From assembly GCF_012933505.1 (NCBI RefSeq), contig NZ_JABBNB010000007.1, forward strand, positions 1 to 64,000: a stretch of DNA of 64,000 nucleotides, given 5' to 3'. A program made the translations under genes and the position numbers. The DNA comes from Gordonia asplenii. GTDB lineage: Bacteria > Actinomycetota > Actinomycetes > Mycobacteriales > Mycobacteriaceae. The notes beneath the pieces are model-generated. The model was not told where the DNA came from, did not search any database, and saw only the letters and a list, made by a program, of their open reading frames with translations. Below are positions 36,406 to 46,410 of this stretch, in pieces (the stretch's first letter is position 1; every line of letters begins with the position of its first letter).

Positions 36406-36714
36406 GTGGCCGCCACCCAGGAAGATCTCATCGCCGGCATCGCCGAGATCATCGAAGAAGTCACCGGCATCGAGCCGTCCGAGGTGACGATGGACAAGTC
36501 CTTCGTTGACGACCTGGACATCGACTCGCTGTCGATGGTTGAGATCGCCGTTCAGACCGAAGACAAGTACGGCGTGAAGATCCCCGATGAGGATCTCGCA
36601 GGCCTGCGTACCGTCGGCGACGCCGTCGGCTACATCCAGAAGCTCGAGTCGGAGAACCCCGAGGCTGCCGCGGCTATCGCTGCAAAGGTTGCCGAGGACA
36701 AGGCTGGCGAGTGA
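36406..36714 (+). CDS. acpM: meromycolate extension acyl carrier protein
   Basis: 102 aa. The phosphopantetheine attachment Ser is in [14 protein letters not shown]. The C-terminal extension past the usual ~78-residue ACP ([22 protein letters not shown]) is characteristic of AcpM-type carriers of mycolate FAS-II. GTG 36406 has a good AAGGGAG ribosome site. Its stop overlaps the kasA start (GTGA), giving translational coupling with the enzyme that elongates its cargo. Confidence 0.96.
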   Translation: MAATQEDLIAGIAEIIEEVTGIEPSEVTMDKSFVDDLDIDSLSMVEIAVQTEDKYGVKIPDEDLAGLRTVGDAVGYIQKLESENPEAAAAIAAKVAEDKAGE

Positions 36715-37979
36715 CCGCGTCGCTCCGCGACTACTCCACTCTGGGAGGCAACTTCCCCAGCGTGGTGGTGACCTCTATGGTCGCCACCACGTCACTGGGC
36801 GTCGACCTCGACTCGACGTGGCAGGGACTGCTGGACGGTAAGACCGGCATCCGAGCACTGACCGACGACTTCGTCACCAAGTACGGCGAACTGCCGTGCC
36901 GGGTCGGCGGGCGCCTGCTGCAGGACCCGGCCGAGGAAGTCAGTCGCGTCGAGGCGCGCCGAATGGCGTATGTCGAACGCATCGCGCATGTGATGAGCAA
37001 GCGTCTGTGGACGCAGGCCGGCGAACCCGACGTCGACAAAGACCGTCTCGCCGTGGTCCTGGGCACCGGCCAAGGTGGCGGCGACGCCATGATCGACGCC
37101 GTCAAGGCGATGGAGACCAGCGGCAATTACCGCAAGGTCTCGCCGCTGGCAGTGTCGATGGCCATGCCCAACGGCCCGGCCGCGGTCACCGGACTCAACA
37201 TCGGCGCTCGCGCCGGTGTGATCACCCCGGTCTCGGCGTGCTCGTCGGGTGCCGAGGCCATCGCACACGGCTGGCGCCACATCGTCATGGGTGACGCCGA
37301 CATGGTCGTGACCGGCGGCGTCGAAGGACACATCGATGCGATTCCGATCGCAGCGTTCTCCATGATGCGCGCCATGAGCACCCGCAACGACGATCCGGCA
37401 GCGGCTTCCCGGCCGTTCGACTCCGATCGCGACGGCTTCGTCTTCGGTGAGGCCGCCGCAATGCTGATCCTCGAGCGCGAGGAGCACGCCATCGCCCGCG
37501 GCGCTCACATCCACGCGCGTGTGCTGGGCTCCGGCATCACCTCCGACGGTTTCCACCTCGTCGCACCCGACCCGACCGGTCAAGGCAATTCACGTGCGAT
37601 GACGCGTGCGATTCAGACCGCCGGACTGACCAAGGCCGACATCTCGTTCGTGAACGCTCACGCGACGTCGACCTCGATCGGCGACACCGCCGAGGCAGTG
37701 GGTATCAAGTCAGCAATCGGTGACCAGGCTGCGGTGTACGCACCGAAGTCCGCTTTGGGTCACTCCATCGGCGCGGTGGGGGCACTCGAATCAGTGCTGA
37801 CCATCAAGTCGGTTGAAGAAGGCGTGATTCCGCCCACCCTGAACCTGGACAACCAGGATCCCGAGTGTGACATCGACGTCGTCCACGGCGAACCCCGCTA
37901 CGGACAGATCGATTACGCCATCAACAACTCGTTCGGATTCGGTGGCCACAACGTGGCGATCGCGTTCGGACGCTACTGA
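36711..37979 (+). CDS. kasA: beta-ketoacyl-ACP synthase KasA
   Basis: 422 aa KAS-I/II-type condensing enzyme of FAS-II. Catalytic Cys in [16 protein letters not shown], His in [15 protein letters not shown] and second His in [15 protein letters not shown]. It elongates acyl-AcpM with malonyl-AcpM toward meromycolate. Only one kas gene is present; in M. tuberculosis kasB lies between kasA and accD6. A 53-bp gap leads to accD6. Confidence 0.95.
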   Translation: MTASLRDYSTLGGNFPSVVVTSMVATTSLGVDLDSTWQGLLDGKTGIRALTDDFVTKYGELPCRVGGRLLQDPAEEVSRVEARRMAYVERIAHVMSKRLWTQAGEPDVDKDRLAVVLGTGQGGGDAMIDAVKAMETSGNYRKVSPLAVSMAMPNGPAAVTGLNIGARAGVITPVSACSSGAEAIAHGWRHIVMGDADMVVTGGVEGHIDAIPIAAFSMMRAMSTRNDDPAAASRPFDSDRDGFVFGEAAAMLILEREEHAIARGAHIHARVLGSGITSDGFHLVAPDPTGQGNSRAMTRAIQTAGLTKADISFVNAHATSTSIGDTAEAVGIKSAIGDQAAVYAPKSALGHSIGAVGALESVLTIKSVEEGVIPPTLNLDNQDPECDIDVVHGEPRYGQIDYAINNSFGFGGHNVAIAFGRY

Positions 37980-38032
37980 TCCGAGAAGAAGCGAAGCTCA
38001 CCCGGCTACACCCACAGATAGAGGAGAGAGCG

Positions 38033-39484
38033 ATGACCACATTGGCTCCCATCACCGGCCATGAGGACTCAGCAGATCCGCGTGATCCGCTGCTGCGCTT
38101 GACCAACTTCTTCGACGAAGGTTCGATGTCTCTCCTGCACGCCCGAGACAAATCGGGTGTTCAGACGGCCATCGGATCGGTCAACGGTGTTCGCACCGTC
38201 TCCTATTGCACCGACGGCACCGTGATGGGCGGTGCCATGGGTGTGGTCGGGTGTGCCCACATCGTCAATGCGATCGACACCGCCATCGCCGAGCAGGCGC
38301 CGGTCGTCGGAATCTGGCATTCGGGCGGCGCACGCCTGGCCGAAGGGGTCGAGGCGCTCCACGCGGTGGGCCAGGTCTTCGAGGCGATGGTCCGCGCGTC
38401 GGGCTATGTCCCGCAGATCTCGGTCGTCGTCGGCTTCGCGGCAGGCGGCGCGGCCTACGGCCCGGCGCTGACCGACGTGGTGATCATGGCTCCGGCCGGG
38501 CGTGTCTTCGTCACCGGCCCCGACGTCGTGCGTAGCGTCACCGGCGAGCAGGTCGACATGGAGTCGCTCGGCGGCCCGCTGACACACGGCAAGAAGTCGG
38601 GCGTCAGCCACATCACCGCTGATTCCGAGCCCGACGCGCTGTGGCGCGCTCGGCGTCTCGTCTCGACGTTCGCCCAACAGGGTCAATTCAATCGGGAGCA
38701 GGCGCAGGCCGGCGACACCGATCTGAAAGCCCTTCTCCCCGAATCGAATCGACGCGCCTACGACGTCCACCCGGTCGTCACCGGCCTCCTCGACACCGGG
38801 CTCGCCGCCGACGGCGAGACCGAGATCTCCAGTTTCGAGGAGATCCAGGCCAAGTGGGCCCCCAACATCGTCGTTGGCTTCGGCCGACTCGCCGGCCGCA
38901 GCGTCGGCGTGATCGCCAACAACCCACTGCGGATGGGTGGTTGCCTCAACTCGCTGTCCGCCGAGAAGGCGTCGCGCTTCGTCCGGCTCTGCGATGCGTT
39001 CGGCATCCCGCTCATCGTCATCACCGACGTCCCCGGATACCTGCCCGGCGTCGGGCAGGAGTGGGACGGCGTGGTTCGGCGTGGCGCCAAGCTGTTGCAC
39101 GCCTTCGCCGAGTGCACGGTCCCCCGCGTGACGCTGGTGACCCGCAAGATCTACGGCGGCGCGTACATCGCGATGAACGCCCGCGCTCTCGGCGCGACTG
39201 CCGTATTCGCTTGGCCCGGTTCGGAAGTCGCCGTCATGGGTGCCAAGGCCGCGGTCGGCATCCTGCATAAGAAGGCGCTCGCCGCCGCCCCCGACGACGA
39301 GCGCGATGCACTGCACGAGCGGCTCGCCGTCGAACACGAAGCCATCGCGGGCGGCCTGGGACGCGCACAGTCGATCGGCGTCGTCGACGATGTCATCGAT
39401 CCGGCGCACACGCGGTCGCGGATCGCCGCGGCGCTCGCCGCCGCTCCGGCCCGACGCGGACGCCACAAGAACATTCCGTTGTGA
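38033..39484 (+). CDS. accD6: acyl-CoA carboxylase beta subunit (carboxyltransferase) AccD6
   Basis: 483 aa. Carboxyltransferase subunit giving malonyl-CoA for FAS-II. The two crotonase-like halves show HSGGARLAEGVEAL, VGFAAGGAAYGPALTDVV, VTDVPGYLPGVGQEWDG and RKIYGGAYIAMNARALGA. GGAGAG lies upstream of ATG 38033. Last gene of the operon; a strong hairpin follows 27 bp after the stop. Confidence 0.95.
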   Translation: MTTLAPITGHEDSADPRDPLLRLTNFFDEGSMSLLHARDKSGVQTAIGSVNGVRTVSYCTDGTVMGGAMGVVGCAHIVNAIDTAIAEQAPVVGIWHSGGARLAEGVEALHAVGQVFEAMVRASGYVPQISVVVGFAAGGAAYGPALTDVVIMAPAGRVFVTGPDVVRSVTGEQVDMESLGGPLTHGKKSGVSHITADSEPDALWRARRLVSTFAQQGQFNREQAQAGDTDLKALLPESNRRAYDVHPVVTGLLDTGLAADGETEISSFEEIQAKWAPNIVVGFGRLAGRSVGVIANNPLRMGGCLNSLSAEKASRFVRLCDAFGIPLIVITDVPGYLPGVGQEWDGVVRRGAKLLHAFAECTVPRVTLVTRKIYGGAYIAMNARALGATAVFAWPGSEVAVMGAKAAVGILHKKALAAAPDDERDALHERLAVEHEAIAGGLGRAQSIGVVDDVIDPAHTRSRIAAALAAAPARRGRHKNIPL

Positions 39485-39511
39485 GCTGACTCGCTCACCG
39501 ACCAATCGTGG

Positions 39512-39536
39512 CCTCCGGCAATGTCTTTGCCGGAGG
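39512..39536. terminator. bidirectional hairpin between accD6 and a TetR gene
   Basis: Perfect 10-bp stem CCTCCGGCAA / TTGCCGGAGG with a 5-nt loop, 27 bp after the accD6 stop and abutting the stop of the convergent TetR gene. The T-run is weak, as is common in actinobacteria. Serves both converging units. Confidence 0.75.
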
Positions 39537-40148
39537 TCACGATGCGTCTGACCCACCCAACGCCTCCACCCGCGCGGCCACCATCGTCACCCATTCGGCG
39601 ATCAACGCATCCTCGTCGACCGAAACCGCTTGTGCGCCAAGGATGTCCGGCATCATCCGATGGGCAAACAAGGCGTTCAGCGCGACCGCCGCAATGCCCT
39701 GCGCCACACCGGGATCGACATCAGGCGCGCGACGCAGAATCCACTGCGCCATGCCCGCATACGACTCTCCCACGAGACCCGCGATCGTATCGGCCAGCTT
39801 GCGCGGACGGTCCCGCAACTCCGACGACACGATCCGCAACAGTTGCGCCTCCTCGTCGATCACACTGAGCGTGTAACGGCCCAGAACCGTCAACTCCGAC
39901 CTCAAGTCGGTCAGCCCCTCGAAGATCTGCCGAATGTCGCGCAATGCGTTCATCCGGTCGAGCTGGCGGTCGATGCCGGCCTCCAGGAGGCTCTCCTTGG
40001 TCCGGAAATGATGGTAGAGACCACCGGATCCCGGCGTGAGACCTGCGGCTTTCTCGATCTGGGCGACACTCGTCGCGCGGTACCCCTGTTCGCCGAACAA
40101 TCGCATCGCCTCGTCGATCAGCCGGTCGCGGGTGGCCAAAGAGCCCAT
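39537..40148 (-). CDS. TetR/AcrR-family regulator of the P450 cluster
   Basis: 203 aa. Classical TetR N-terminus (LIDEAMRLFGEQGYRATSVAQIEKAAGLTPGSGGLYHHFRTKESLL) and a helical ligand-binding domain (residues about 60-200). Divergent from the P450 gene, with two matching palindromes in the 75-bp spacer, so it probably autoregulates and represses the P450-kinase operon. Confidence 0.88.
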   Translation of the reverse strand: MGSLATRDRLIDEAMRLFGEQGYRATSVAQIEKAAGLTPGSGGLYHHFRTKESLLEAGIDRQLDRMNALRDIRQIFEGLTDLRSELTVLGRYTLSVIDEEAQLLRIVSSELRDRPRKLADTIAGLVGESYAGMAQWILRRAPDVDPGVAQGIAAVALNALFAHRMMPDILGAQAVSVDEDALIAEWVTMVAARVEALGGSDAS

Positions 40149-40157
40149 TGACGCCTC

Positions 40158-40173
40158 CTAAGTACTCACTTAG
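40158..40173. promoter_or_regulatory. TetR operator 1
   Basis: Perfect palindrome CTAAGT-ACTC-ACTTAG, 9 bp upstream of the TetR start. Read on the minus strand it is CTAAGTGAGTACTTAG, matching operator 2. Confidence 0.7.
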
Positions 40174-40191
40174 TCTAGCCAAGTAGGCCAC

Positions 40192-40207
40192 CTAAGTGAA
40201 CACTTTG
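40192..40207. promoter_or_regulatory. TetR operator 2
   Basis: CTAAGTGAACACTTTG, a near-copy of operator 1 with core AAGTG-AA-CACTT, 34 bp away centre to centre and 16 bp upstream of the P450 start, overlapping its likely promoter/ribosome region. Confidence 0.7.
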
Positions 40208-40223
40208 GTCAAGAGGAGGCGAC

Positions 40224-41363
40224 ATGACGAACACCGTCGATGCCCGACGCCGTGACATCCGCTTCGACGACGCCGCCGACGCATGGATCGTCGGCGGCTA
40301 CCACAGCGCACGCAGTATTCTGCGCGACGCCGGATGGACCAGTGATCCATTGGCGTCGCCGACCTATCGGCAGGCCGCGGCGGCTGTCGGCCTGGGCGAA
40401 CTGCCACTGGGCCGCACGATGCTGCTGCTCGACGGACCCGCGCACACTCGCGTGCGCGACTCCGTCCGCGACGTCTTCACGCCCAGCTATATCGCGCAGC
40501 TCCGTCCGGCGGTCGAGGCCATCGCCGCCGACGTCATCGACGGCGTTGCGACGGGCCCGACGTTCGACTTCATGACGCAGGTGGCACAGCCGTTTCCGAT
40601 CGCGGTGATCGCCGAGTGGCTCGGGCTCGACCTGCCGACGGCCACCACGCTGTGGCGCGAGGCCCCGACACTGATCCGCGCGCTCGACGCCGCGTTCGAC
40701 CCGGCGTCACTGCCCGCGACGGCATCCGCGTTCACTGCGCTGATCGCTCAATTTCTGCCGCTGGCCGCGCAGCGGCGCGCCGACCCGCTCGACGACTTGC
40801 TCAGCCTGCTCGCCACCGACCCGGCCCTCGACCTCGACGAGGTGGTGGTGAACGCGATCCTGCTCGCGATCGCCGGGCACGAGACGACCGCAAATCTACT
40901 GGGCGCGGCTGTAATTCGGCTCTTCGACGCGCGGCAGGGGCGCCTCATCGACGACCTCGATGTCGACGACCCGCGGCTGATCACCGAGTTGCTTCGTTTG
41001 GACGGGCCGGCGCAATCCATCCTGCGGGTGGCGACCGAGCCACATGCCATCGGCGGGCACGTCATCGCATCCGGTGAGGTCGTCGTCGTCGACGTCGCGG
41101 CAGCCAACCGCGATCCGAGCGTCTTCGACGACCCCGAAACCTTCAACCCCCAACGCCCGGCGAGTCCACCCCACCTGTCCTTCGGCTTCGGCGTCCACCG
41201 GTGCATCGGTGCCGCCCTCGCGCAATTGGAAGTCGTTGTGGCACTTGATCTTCTGCGCCGACGAGGTGCACAGATCGCCGGGCCGGCGACGGCCCGCGAC
41301 TCCACCCGGCTGCGCGGATTGACGTCAGTTCCGATGATCTTCACCGAAGGAGCGACACCATGA
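40224..41363 (+). CDS. cytochrome P450
   Basis: 379 aa. The I-helix oxygen-binding motif AGHETT, the ExxR of the K-helix (ELLR) and the heme loop FGFGVHRCIGAALAQLE are all intact. Short for the family (usually about 400 aa) with a trimmed N-terminus, as in several actinobacterial class I P450s. Soluble; needs ferredoxin partners that are not encoded nearby. Controlled by the adjacent TetR. Its stop overlaps the start of the ABC1-kinase gene. Confidence 0.92.
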   Translation: MTNTVDARRRDIRFDDAADAWIVGGYHSARSILRDAGWTSDPLASPTYRQAAAAVGLGELPLGRTMLLLDGPAHTRVRDSVRDVFTPSYIAQLRPAVEAIAADVIDGVATGPTFDFMTQVAQPFPIAVIAEWLGLDLPTATTLWREAPTLIRALDAAFDPASLPATASAFTALIAQFLPLAAQRRADPLDDLLSLLATDPALDLDEVVVNAILLAIAGHETTANLLGAAVIRLFDARQGRLIDDLDVDDPRLITELLRLDGPAQSILRVATEPHAIGGHVIASGEVVVVDVAAANRDPSVFDDPETFNPQRPASPPHLSFGFGVHRCIGAALAQLEVVVALDLLRRRGAQIAGPATARDSTRLRGLTSVPMIFTEGATP

Positions 41364-42808
41364 CCGACGAGATCGCCACAGCTGCCACGACTCCGGCGGA
41401 CCGGTTCGGCGAGGTCCGCGCCGGACGCGTGCGCCGTACCGTTCCGGTGGTGGGCTTCGCGGCCCGGGCCGCCGGCGGCCGGCTCGCCGCCGGATTGCGG
41501 GAACGGGCGGGCAATGCCGGCGCCGTCGACGAATTCCACCAACGGACGGCGGTGCGCTACGCCGAGCTGCTCGGACACTCCAAGGGCGTGCTGATGAAGG
41601 CCGGGCAGCTGCTGTCGACCTACGAGACCGACGCCGTCGACGCCGGGCCGTTCTCGGTGTATCAGCAAGCGCTGGAACGACTTCAGGCCGACGCGCCGCC
41701 GATGGATCCGACGACGGCGCGCGAACTGGTCGAACGGGAACTCGGCGCACCGCTGGACGAGTTGTTCACCGAATTCTCGCCCGAACCGATCGCGGCGGCG
41801 TCGATCGGCCAAGTCCACGAGGCACGCCTGCCCGACGGTCGTCACGTCGCGGTGAAAGTCCAGTATCCCGGTGTGGCACAGGCGATTCGAGACGACCTCG
41901 CCAACACCGAGCTCCTCGCGACGTTCATGAAGCTCGGCATGTCCCTCACCCCGCGCGGAATGCGCACCGACCAGCGTTCGGCGGCGGCCGAGATCGCCGA
42001 GCGGATCGCCGAGGAGGTCGACTACCGGCACGAGGCCCGCAATATCACCCGATTCGCCGATCTGTATCGCGGCCACCCGCTGATCCGGATCCCCGACGTC
42101 GTACCCGAACGGTCCACCGCACGAGTCCTCACCATGACGTTCATCGACGGAATCGATTGGGCACGTGCACGATCCGCCGACCAAGAGCTGCGCAACCACT
42201 GGTCGCGGACCATCGGCCTGTTCGCCTTCGGCGCCTACCGGCACAGCAATATGTTCAACGCCGATCCCCATCCGGGGAACTATCGCTTCGGCACCGACGG
42301 CACGGTCGGCTTCGTCGACTTCGGCTGCGTCAAACAGTTCCCCGAGTACGTGCGGCAAGGCATCGTCGCCACCTTCCGCGCCACCTGCGACGGCGACCGG
42401 GACCGGGTCTTCGCGCTCGCGCAGACGCACGGATTCATCGGTCCCGACAGTGATTTGACCGCCGACGACGCCTTCGCGTGGTGGTCGATGATGTGTGCGA
42501 CGGCAATCGGTCCGCAACCGCACAAGTTCGTCAGCGCCGACAGCACCGTCTTGCTCCGCTCACTGTTCGACGACTCCCATGAGGGTGGTGTCAGCCGCAG
42601 ACTGTCCATCCCCAGCGATTACGTGATGCTCGCCCGCATCAACCTCGGCATCGACGCCGTCCTGGCCGACCTCGGCGCGTGCATCGACACGCTCGACCTG
42701 GCCAACGCGGTCGACGGCGTCGGAGAGCCGCTGACGCAGGAGACTCGGCTGCACCGGGAATGGGTCCACGAGCGCGGACTCCCGTTCGGGATGGACCCGA
42801 ATCGGTAG
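41360..42808 (+). CDS. ABC1/UbiB-family atypical kinase
   Basis: 482 aa. Signature UbiB/ABC1 motifs: KxGQ in LMKAGQLLSTYE, the Ala-rich nucleotide loop AAASIGQVHEA, Lys in HVAVKVQYPG, ExD in EEVDYRHEARN, NADPHPGNY and FVDFGCVKQF. Such proteins are ATPases/kinases that support quinone or isoprenoid lipid metabolism. Coupled to the P450 (ATGA overlap), suggesting that the pair acts on a lipid-like compound. Longer than the minimal ABC1 core through its N-terminus. Confidence 0.9.
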   Translation: MTDEIATAATTPADRFGEVRAGRVRRTVPVVGFAARAAGGRLAAGLRERAGNAGAVDEFHQRTAVRYAELLGHSKGVLMKAGQLLSTYETDAVDAGPFSVYQQALERLQADAPPMDPTTARELVERELGAPLDELFTEFSPEPIAAASIGQVHEARLPDGRHVAVKVQYPGVAQAIRDDLANTELLATFMKLGMSLTPRGMRTDQRSAAAEIAERIAEEVDYRHEARNITRFADLYRGHPLIRIPDVVPERSTARVLTMTFIDGIDWARARSADQELRNHWSRTIGLFAFGAYRHSNMFNADPHPGNYRFGTDGTVGFVDFGCVKQFPEYVRQGIVATFRATCDGDRDRVFALAQTHGFIGPDSDLTADDAFAWWSMMCATAIGPQPHKFVSADSTVLLRSLFDDSHEGGVSRRLSIPSDYVMLARINLGIDAVLADLGACIDTLDLANAVDGVGEPLTQETRLHREWVHERGLPFGMDPNR

Positions 42809-42916
42809 CCCGGCAGCCGGCGCTGCGACCCTCGCACGAGGCACGCCCTGATACCGAGGCGAATCGGGTAGCGCACTACGCGTGAGAAACGTCGTCCGCC
42901 GGCAGATCGTGGAAGC

Positions 42917-43975
42917 ATGACGCGCACGGTCCGCACACCACTGTCGGCGATCCACCCCACCCGCGACGGCACAGCGTTGGCGTTCACCCTCACGCTCGAC
43001 GCCGGGTCGGTCACGACCACCGAAACGCCGTTCGGAACGCGAGTCGCCATCGATGGCTTCGCGACCACCGGATGCGCGGGTGCGCCACAGCTGCCCCGGC
43101 TGCGAATGAGTGTGACCACTCCCGAAAACACCTGGCCCACAGCGGTTTCGGTGATCAGCGATCATTGGGTCTCGATTACCGGGCCGGGCGTGTTCGTCGC
43201 CGCGAGCCAGCCGCGGTCGGCTGTGGTCGGTGAGCCTGCCGTCAATATGCCCGGTGGCGACGGGACCGGTGTCGACGGGACCGGTGTCGTCGCCGACTAC
43301 CTGCCGCCGGATCTGGCCGCCTATCGGCGCTCGGTGGTCCATCCACCCGACGTCGTGACGAGTCGTGGAGTGGAGAGCGTCGGCGGCGCCCGAGTCGCCG
43401 TCCTCGACATCGCCCCGGTCAAGCTGACTCCCGACGGCCGGGTATTGCTGTGTACCTCGGCGACCGGCGTCATTCATTGCGCCGCACCCGCCGGTGAGCG
43501 TCCGCGACTGCGCGTCCAACCGAGTCTGCGACTGGCGCAGTTACGCGCTCCGTCGGTGCCCGATATCGCCGAAGCGACGGAATCGGCGGCGCCGACCCGT
43601 CGTGTGGTGATCACCCGAAGTCACGACGAGCTGCCCGCGGCCGGCCGATTCGTCACCGACACATCACCCGCCCGCGCTCGACTCACGCTCAGCGGCCCGC
43701 TCGTCGTCGGTGTGCAGTCGCTGGTCGTCTGCGTCGACGACGCCGACCGTCGAACACTGCCGTTCAAGGCGACTCGCTCACCAGCGGTGCGCGGCTGGTA
43801 TTACGCGGTTGCACCCGACGATCCGTCGATGAGCTGCGAGACGATCGTGATGCCGCCGCTGCGCCCGACGACGATCGCGGTACCCACCCGCTGGATCGTC
43901 GTCCACGGCGACGAACGCGATCGCTCCCCGCACCACTATGAAGTGACTCCGTCCGAGGAGCGAATGGAGCGATAA
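42917..43975 (+). CDS. hypothetical protein resembling an orphan gingipain/C25 propeptide domain
   Basis: 352 aa. No signal peptide. The middle resembles the beta-rich propeptide of C25 cysteine peptidases: GAPQLPRLRMSVTTPENT, ...YRRSVVHPPDVVTSRGVESVGGARVAVLDIAPVKLTPDGRVLLCTSATGVI, matching the family pattern of a ...GxPxLP... entry followed by (R)xxxVxxxxPVxxxPxxxxL strands. The peptidase domain is absent, and the C-terminal ~120 residues are unlike the propeptide. Function unknown. It stands alone between the P450 cluster and the convergent DUF3145 gene. Confidence 0.5.
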   Translation: MTRTVRTPLSAIHPTRDGTALAFTLTLDAGSVTTTETPFGTRVAIDGFATTGCAGAPQLPRLRMSVTTPENTWPTAVSVISDHWVSITGPGVFVAASQPRSAVVGEPAVNMPGGDGTGVDGTGVVADYLPPDLAAYRRSVVHPPDVVTSRGVESVGGARVAVLDIAPVKLTPDGRVLLCTSATGVIHCAAPAGERPRLRVQPSLRLAQLRAPSVPDIAEATESAAPTRRVVITRSHDELPAAGRFVTDTSPARARLTLSGPLVVGVQSLVVCVDDADRRTLPFKATRSPAVRGWYYAVAPDDPSMSCETIVMPPLRPTTIAVPTRWIVVHGDERDRSPHHYEVTPSEERMER

Positions 43976-44022
43976 GCCCGCGACTCGCCGACGCCGGATC
44001 CCGCGGCGCCTGACCGGTCCGG

Positions 44023-44550
44023 CTATCCCACCCGCTGTTGCAGCCAGGTGACTTCGCCGCCGACGCCCCCCATCCGGTACGGCTCGAGTGCCGCGTCCCA
44101 GGCGGTGCCCAGCGCCGCTTCGATGGCACCGGCGAGACCGACGTTGTCGGACTGCGCGTACAGCATCGACCGCAGCTCCATTTCACCGAGGATGACGTCG
44201 CCGTTGGCGCTCATCGATCCACGCCACAGCCCCAGTCCCGGCACATAGCTGAACCGCTCACCGTCGATGCCGTCGCTGGCGTTCTCGGTGACCTCGAAGC
44301 TCAACGCCGACCACTCGCGCAGCGCGTTGACCAGCCGCGCGCCGGTTCCGACCGGGCCTGCCCAGTCCACCGTCGCGCGCTGCGTATTGGCACCGGCTGC
44401 TTCCTGTGTCGACCACTTGAGGTTCGCTCGCGCGTTCAAGGTCGACGACAGAGCCCACTCAACGTGCGGGCACAGCGCCACCGGCGCTGAGTGGATGTAC
44501 ACCACTCCTGTTGTCATGTCCGCAAACTGGTCTAGGTTGCGCACGGTCAA
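44023..44550 (-). CDS. DUF3145 protein
   Basis: 175 aa. Conserved actinobacterial family of unknown function, recognised by GVVYIHSAPVALCPHVEWALS, DWAGPVGTGARLVNALREW and the run FSYVPGLGLWRGSMSANGDVILGE. No membrane segment. The ATG at 44517 may be the real start. Convergent with the hypothetical propeptide-like gene. The spacer to irtB (44551-44664) shows nothing notable. Confidence 0.85.
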   Translation of the reverse strand: MTVRNLDQFADMTTGVVYIHSAPVALCPHVEWALSSTLNARANLKWSTQEAAGANTQRATVDWAGPVGTGARLVNALREWSALSFEVTENASDGIDGERFSYVPGLGLWRGSMSANGDVILGEMELRSMLYAQSDNVGLAGAIEAALGTAWDAALEPYRMGGVGGEVTWLQQRVG

Positions 44551-44664
44551 TCACCTCCGGTTTCGACGAGGAACGTCTTCCCCAACACACCTCGGCGGAC
44601 CGGCTACCATAAATCTGTCGCTTATTGTGCCTCATGTTGCTCGTGTTGCGCTAGTGGCGGAGGT

Positions 44665-46410
44665 TCACAATGTTAATTGTGAGGTGATCTTCCATGATGC
44701 TGCGGCACCACGATGCTCCCAGAAGGTCGAGAATCGACCACCGGAGGCCAGCAGTTCCTCCGGGGTCCCTGACTCTACGACCTTACCGCGTTCGAGCACC
44801 ACGACGCGATCCGCGCGTCGAATACTCGAACGACGATGTGCGACGATGACTCGGGTGCGCTCATCGTCCACCGACAACGCATCCACGACTGCTCGTTCGT
44901 TCTCGTTGTCCAGTGCGCTCGTTGCCTCGTCGATCAGCAGAATCGGTGCGGGTTTGATGAGTGCCCGCGCGATGCTGACACGCTGACGTTCCCCGCCGGA
45001 GAGCAGCGCACCGCCTTCCCCGACCTTCGACGCCGCTCCGTCGGGAAGCCGATCGATGATCTCGTCGACCCTGGCCAGCGCCGTGACCCGTCGGACGTCG
45101 TCGTCGGACGCGTCGGGATGCCCGGCATAGATGTTCTCGTCGATGGTTCCCGGCATCAGATAGGGCTGCTGAAACACCATGCTCACCAGCGCCCGGCGCG
45201 CGGCGGAGTCGAGTTGAGCGGCGTCGACGCCGTCGACGACAATCCGACCGCCAGTCGGTTGGTGAAGGCCCGCGACGAGAGCAAGGACGGTGCTCTTACC
45301 CGATCCCGACGGCCCGATGATCGCGGTCGCGGCGCCGGCGTCGAGAACGAGGTCCAGTTCGTCGAGGACGGGATAGGCAGGGTCGCCGTAGTGGAAACTG
45401 ACCTTCTCGAATTCGATGCGCGGCGCCCGTCCCGGGCGGGCCGGCTGTTGCGTGCCCGCGGTATCGGTCGGCCCGGCCAACACGCTCGCGATGCGCCGCA
45501 GGGTGAGTCGGATGGTTTCCAGGCCGCCGGCGAGCTCGCCGAGGACGGTGAACGGTTCCAGGTAGCGCACGGCGACGACGATCAGCGCAACCGCTTGTGC
45601 GGCAGTCAGATCCCCGCGCACGGTCAACCACGCGGTGGTGCCCGCGAGCGCGAACACGGCGATCTGGCTGGCGAGACTGAACAGCAGCAGCCCCGGGATC
45701 TGCATGAGGATCAAGCCCAGTGTCGCCCCGTGCTGTCGGGCTACCGCCGCACCGGCGAGGCTTCGCTCCGAACCGCTTCGCCGCGCCAGACGCAGCGCGG
45801 GCTGCGTCCGCGCGAATTCGATGACACGCTCGGTCATCGCCGAGTTGGCCTCGTCGGCGACGTGATCGGCGCGCTGACTGATCGCACCGGTACCCCACAG
45901 CGCGGCAAGCAACATCGGCGCACCCAGCATCGCGACGACGGCAAGCGGCCACGCGATGGGAATCAGGGCCACCGCGATGACGACGGGCAACAGCATCGCC
46001 GTGAGCACCGGCACGACGAGATAGATCACCACTCCGACCATGTCCGGCCCGGTCGCCGCGATGGCCTGCCGGGCGGTCGCTGTATTCGACGCCGAGAACC
46101 ACGTGAGACGGATCTGCGAAAGCCGTTCCGCGACAGCGTGTTGCGAACTGTTCAGCAACGCGAAGCCCAGCTCGTAGCTGATCTTCGACGCCGCTGCGTC
46201 GATCCACCAACCGAGGATCGTCGCCACCGTCAGCGCACCCGCCCAGGCAAGCGCGCGGGAGTTCTCACCGTCGATCAGGGCCGAGACCAGGGGCACCAGC
46301 ATCACGACACTGACTGCTCGCACGATCACGGAGACCACCGCGAGCACCAGAAAGCGCGCCAGTCGCGGCCTGCTCTGTTCGGGCAGGAGGGAAATCAAAG
46401 TCTTGATCAT
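44665..46410 (-). CDS. irtB: siderophore ABC exporter-fold transporter, IrtB-like half
   Basis: 581 aa. Six-helix transmembrane domain (about 1-320), then an ATPase: Walker [10 protein letters not shown], signature [16 protein letters not shown], Walker [13 protein letters not shown]. In mycobacteria IrtA and IrtB form a heterodimer that imports ferric carboxymycobactin. The ATG at 46410 overlaps the irtA stop (ATGA), so the two halves are made in equal amount. Assigned as IrtB because it lacks the siderophore-interacting domain. Confidence 0.88.
   Translation of the reverse strand: MIKTLISLLPEQSRPRLARFLVLAVVSVIVRAVSVVMLVPLVSALIDGENSRALAWAGALTVATILGWWIDAAASKISYELGFALLNSSQHAVAERLSQIRLTWFSASNTATARQAIAATGPDMVGVVIYLVVPVLTAMLLPVVIAVALIPIAWPLAVVAMLGAPMLLAALWGTGAISQRADHVADEANSAMTERVIEFARTQPALRLARRSGSERSLAGAAVARQHGATLGLILMQIPGLLLFSLASQIAVFALAGTTAWLTVRGDLTAAQAVALIVVAVRYLEPFTVLGELAGGLETIRLTLRRIASVLAGPTDTAGTQQPARPGRAPRIEFEKVSFHYGDPAYPVLDELDLVLDAGAATAIIGPSGSGKSTVLALVAGLHQPTGGRIVVDGVDAAQLDSAARRALVSMVFQQPYLMPGTIDENIYAGHPDASDDDVRRVTALARVDEIIDRLPDGAASKVGEGGALLSGGERQRVSIARALIKPAPILLIDEATSALDNENERAVVDALSVDDERTRVIVAHRRSSIRRADRVVVLERGKVVESGTPEELLASGGRFSTFWEHRGAAASWKITSQLTL

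Noticed and set aside
40748-42523. 591-aa frame antisense to the P450 and ABC1 genes
   Set aside because: Shadow of two well-supported genes; no start signal or domain.
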